From Dehalococcoidia bacterium (GTDB taxonomy: Bacteria; Chloroflexota; Dehalococcoidia; GIF9; UBA5629), in assembly GCA_028715025.1 (NCBI GenBank), contig JAQTLG010000116.1:1-5866 (forward strand): a stretch of 5,866 nt of DNA, read 5' to 3'. The notes beneath the pieces were generated by a model. It saw nothing but the letters and a program-made list of their open reading frames with translations. It was not told the origin of the DNA and searched no databases. A program made the translations under genes and the position numbers. Shown piece by piece: positions 4,733-5,866 of the stretch (the first letter of the stretch is position 1; each line of letters starts with the position of its first letter).

Positions 4733-5866
4733 TCAACAGACGAAGAAGGGCTGATCGCCGATCTTGGCCAGCTTCTCCGCCAGTCTCTTCTTGCGCTCGA
4801 GGTTGCCCCGCCTCTCGATCATGATCTTCTGTGCCTGAGGTGAGCCGGCGCCGTGCATGGACTCTGCCAGGGCCGTTCCGCAGGTCATGGCGTCGATCAG
4901 GCGAATCAACCGTATCCTGGTCTCAGCCGGAACGTCTGAGACACCCTTCATATACTTGTCCACCCATTTGCCCACTGATGCGTCTCTCAAATCGAACTCG
5001 GAAGGCATGGTGGCCAGCAGGCCGCCTGTGATGTCGTGCGCCAGGCGGGCTATTTCATAGACGTTACGTGTCACGTTCAGCTTGGTGATATTAGCCATCA
5101 ACGGGTCGGCCTGGTAGCATCCTGCCGGCTGCTTAAAGCCCTGGCAGGAGCAGGCGATCGAGCAGCAGTAGATGGTCTCGGCCAGGTGGATCATCTCGGC
5201 CAGCTTGTCCCTCACGTGAGAAGCTTTAATCGTGCCCTGAGCCTGCGCCAGGGCGTAAACGGCCCCCACCAGCACGTCGGCCAGGCCGCCCTTGCAGCCG
5301 CCGTAGTTCTGCCGGTGGAAGGTGGCGAAACGCTCCACCAGCTCCACGGCGAAGTCATACTCGCCGCACATGAACACGTGCTCGTTGGGAACGAACACTT
5401 TATCAAAGACGATCAGCGCCTCTCCGCCCACGCAGCCGTACTCGGCGTTGCCCTGGTCCATGGAGCACTCGCATTTACGCGTATCGTTGGACTGACGTCC
5501 GAAGACGTGCAGCAGGCCCGGCGCATCGATCGGCACGTAGAAGCAGACGGCATAGTCTTTATCCTCGGCCCGCATGGCGGAGGTGGGCATGACCAGGTGG
5601 CCGTGCGAATTGACCTCACCGGTGATGTGGGCCTTGGCGCCGCTGACCACGATGCCGTCCTTCTTCCTCTCCACGACGTGGACGTAAAGATCGGGGTCCT
5701 TCTGCTGGCTGGGCGCCAGGCTGCGGTCTCCCTTGGGATCGGTCATGGCGCCGGACGGCATCAGGTCCTTGCTCTGTATCATTTTCACGAATTTTTTAAA
5801 ACGCTCATGGTAGTCCGTTCCGTATTTTTTATCGATATCGTAGCTGACGGAATAGGTGGCGTTCAT
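4733..5866 (-). CDS. abfD: 4-hydroxybutyryl-CoA dehydratase / vinylacetyl-CoA isomerase family (AbfD-type), N-terminus outside window
   Basis: The 377 residues visible align collinearly, from memory, with Clostridium aminobutyricum AbfD from about its residue 108 to the end. That enzyme uses [4Fe-4S] and FAD to dehydrate 4-hydroxybutyryl-CoA to crotonyl-CoA. Shared blocks are YDIDKKYGTDYHERF, GAMTDPKGDRSLAPSQQKDP (39-58), GAKAH, RQSNDTRK, ALIVFDKVFVPN, YDFAVELVERFATFHRQNYGGCKGG, KASHVRDKLAEMIHLAETIYCC and ESMHGAGSPQAQKIMI. H227 and C234 match cluster ligands His292 and Cys299; the other two ligands (Cys99, Cys103) fall beyond the window. The methionine at the edge (5866) aligns inside the family, so the true start lies about 107 codons upstream. 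The fold is shared with HpaB/acyl-CoA dehydrogenase-like flavoenzymes. Thirteen cysteines are present, including C132, C134 and a terminal C377. Substrate specificity could differ in paralogues, so the symbol is provisional. Confidence 0.9.
   Translation of the reverse strand: MNATYSVSYDIDKKYGTDYHERFKKFVKMIQSKDLMPSGAMTDPKGDRSLAPSQQKDPDLYVHVVERKKDGIVVSGAKAHITGEVNSHGHLVMPTSAMRAEDKDYAVCFYVPIDAPGLLHVFGRQSNDTRKCECSMDQGNAEYGCVGGEALIVFDKVFVPNEHVFMCGEYDFAVELVERFATFHRQNYGGCKGGLADVLVGAVYALAQAQGTIKASHVRDKLAEMIHLAETIYCCSIACSCQGFKQPAGCYQADPLMANITKLNVTRNVYEIARLAHDITGGLLATMPSEFDLRDASVGKWVDKYMKGVSDVPAETRIRLIRLIDAMTCGTALAESMHGAGSPQAQKIMIERRGNLERKKRLAEKLAKIGDQPFFVC

Noticed and set aside
5864..5866. ATG at the right edge as the true start of the dehydratase
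   Set aside because: It aligns to an internal position of AbfD around residue 108. The FeS ligands Cys99 and Cys103 and the N-terminal domain would be missing, so the gene must continue beyond the window.
1..5866. CRISPR arrays, insertion sequences, tRNA or rRNA genes
   Set aside because: No regularly spaced repeats, transposase motifs, terminal inverted repeats or cloverleaf-like sequences were seen on reading either strand.

Overview
The window reads as chromosome from a free-living, probably anaerobic bacterium of moderately high GC. Genes are compact and intron-free, Shine-Dalgarno sites are clear, and at least one start is TTG. The strongest metabolic marker is a 4-hydroxybutyryl-CoA dehydratase (AbfD-type), an oxygen-sensitive [4Fe-4S]/FAD enzyme family. 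Together with a thioredoxin carrying the WCGPC site and a LolD/MacB-like ABC exporter, this would fit anaerobic Chloroflexota, Clostridia-like or deltaproteobacterial lineages. The sequence alone does not settle the phylum.

Layout, left to right. (1) On the minus strand, positions 1-339 hold the N-terminal part of an alpha/beta hydrolase that runs off the left edge. Upstream of it in the same direction lies a complete M20-family metallopeptidase/deacylase (397-1731). The 57-base gap suggests co-transcription. (2) A 179-base divergent intergenic region separates the peptidase from a plus-strand pair: an FtsX/MacB-type permease (TTG start, 1911-3173) and its ATPase (3178-3864). A near-consensus sigma70-like promoter lies directly before the permease, and a TTGAC/GTCAA inverted repeat overlaps it. 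(3) A perfect 15-bp hairpin sits between the ATPase and a convergent thioredoxin gene (3973-4305, minus). The thioredoxin has its own consensus -10 box and strong ribosome binding site. (4) On the minus strand from the right edge come the C-terminal 377 residues of the AbfD-type dehydratase and then, 24 bases later, a small cysteine-rich protein gene with no ATG/GTG/TTG start ahead of its conserved-looking cysteine motif.

How they may work together: permease and ATPase form one ABC unit that exports or extracts a substrate from the membrane. The dehydratase and the small CxxC/CxC protein look like one transcription unit, and the small protein could serve the dehydratase, for example in metal or redox handling (inference). 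The thioredoxin is a general disulfide reductant with its own promoter. No mobile element, CRISPR array, tRNA or rRNA is visible. The most unusual item is the small cysteine-rich gene next to the dehydratase, with its apparent non-canonical start.
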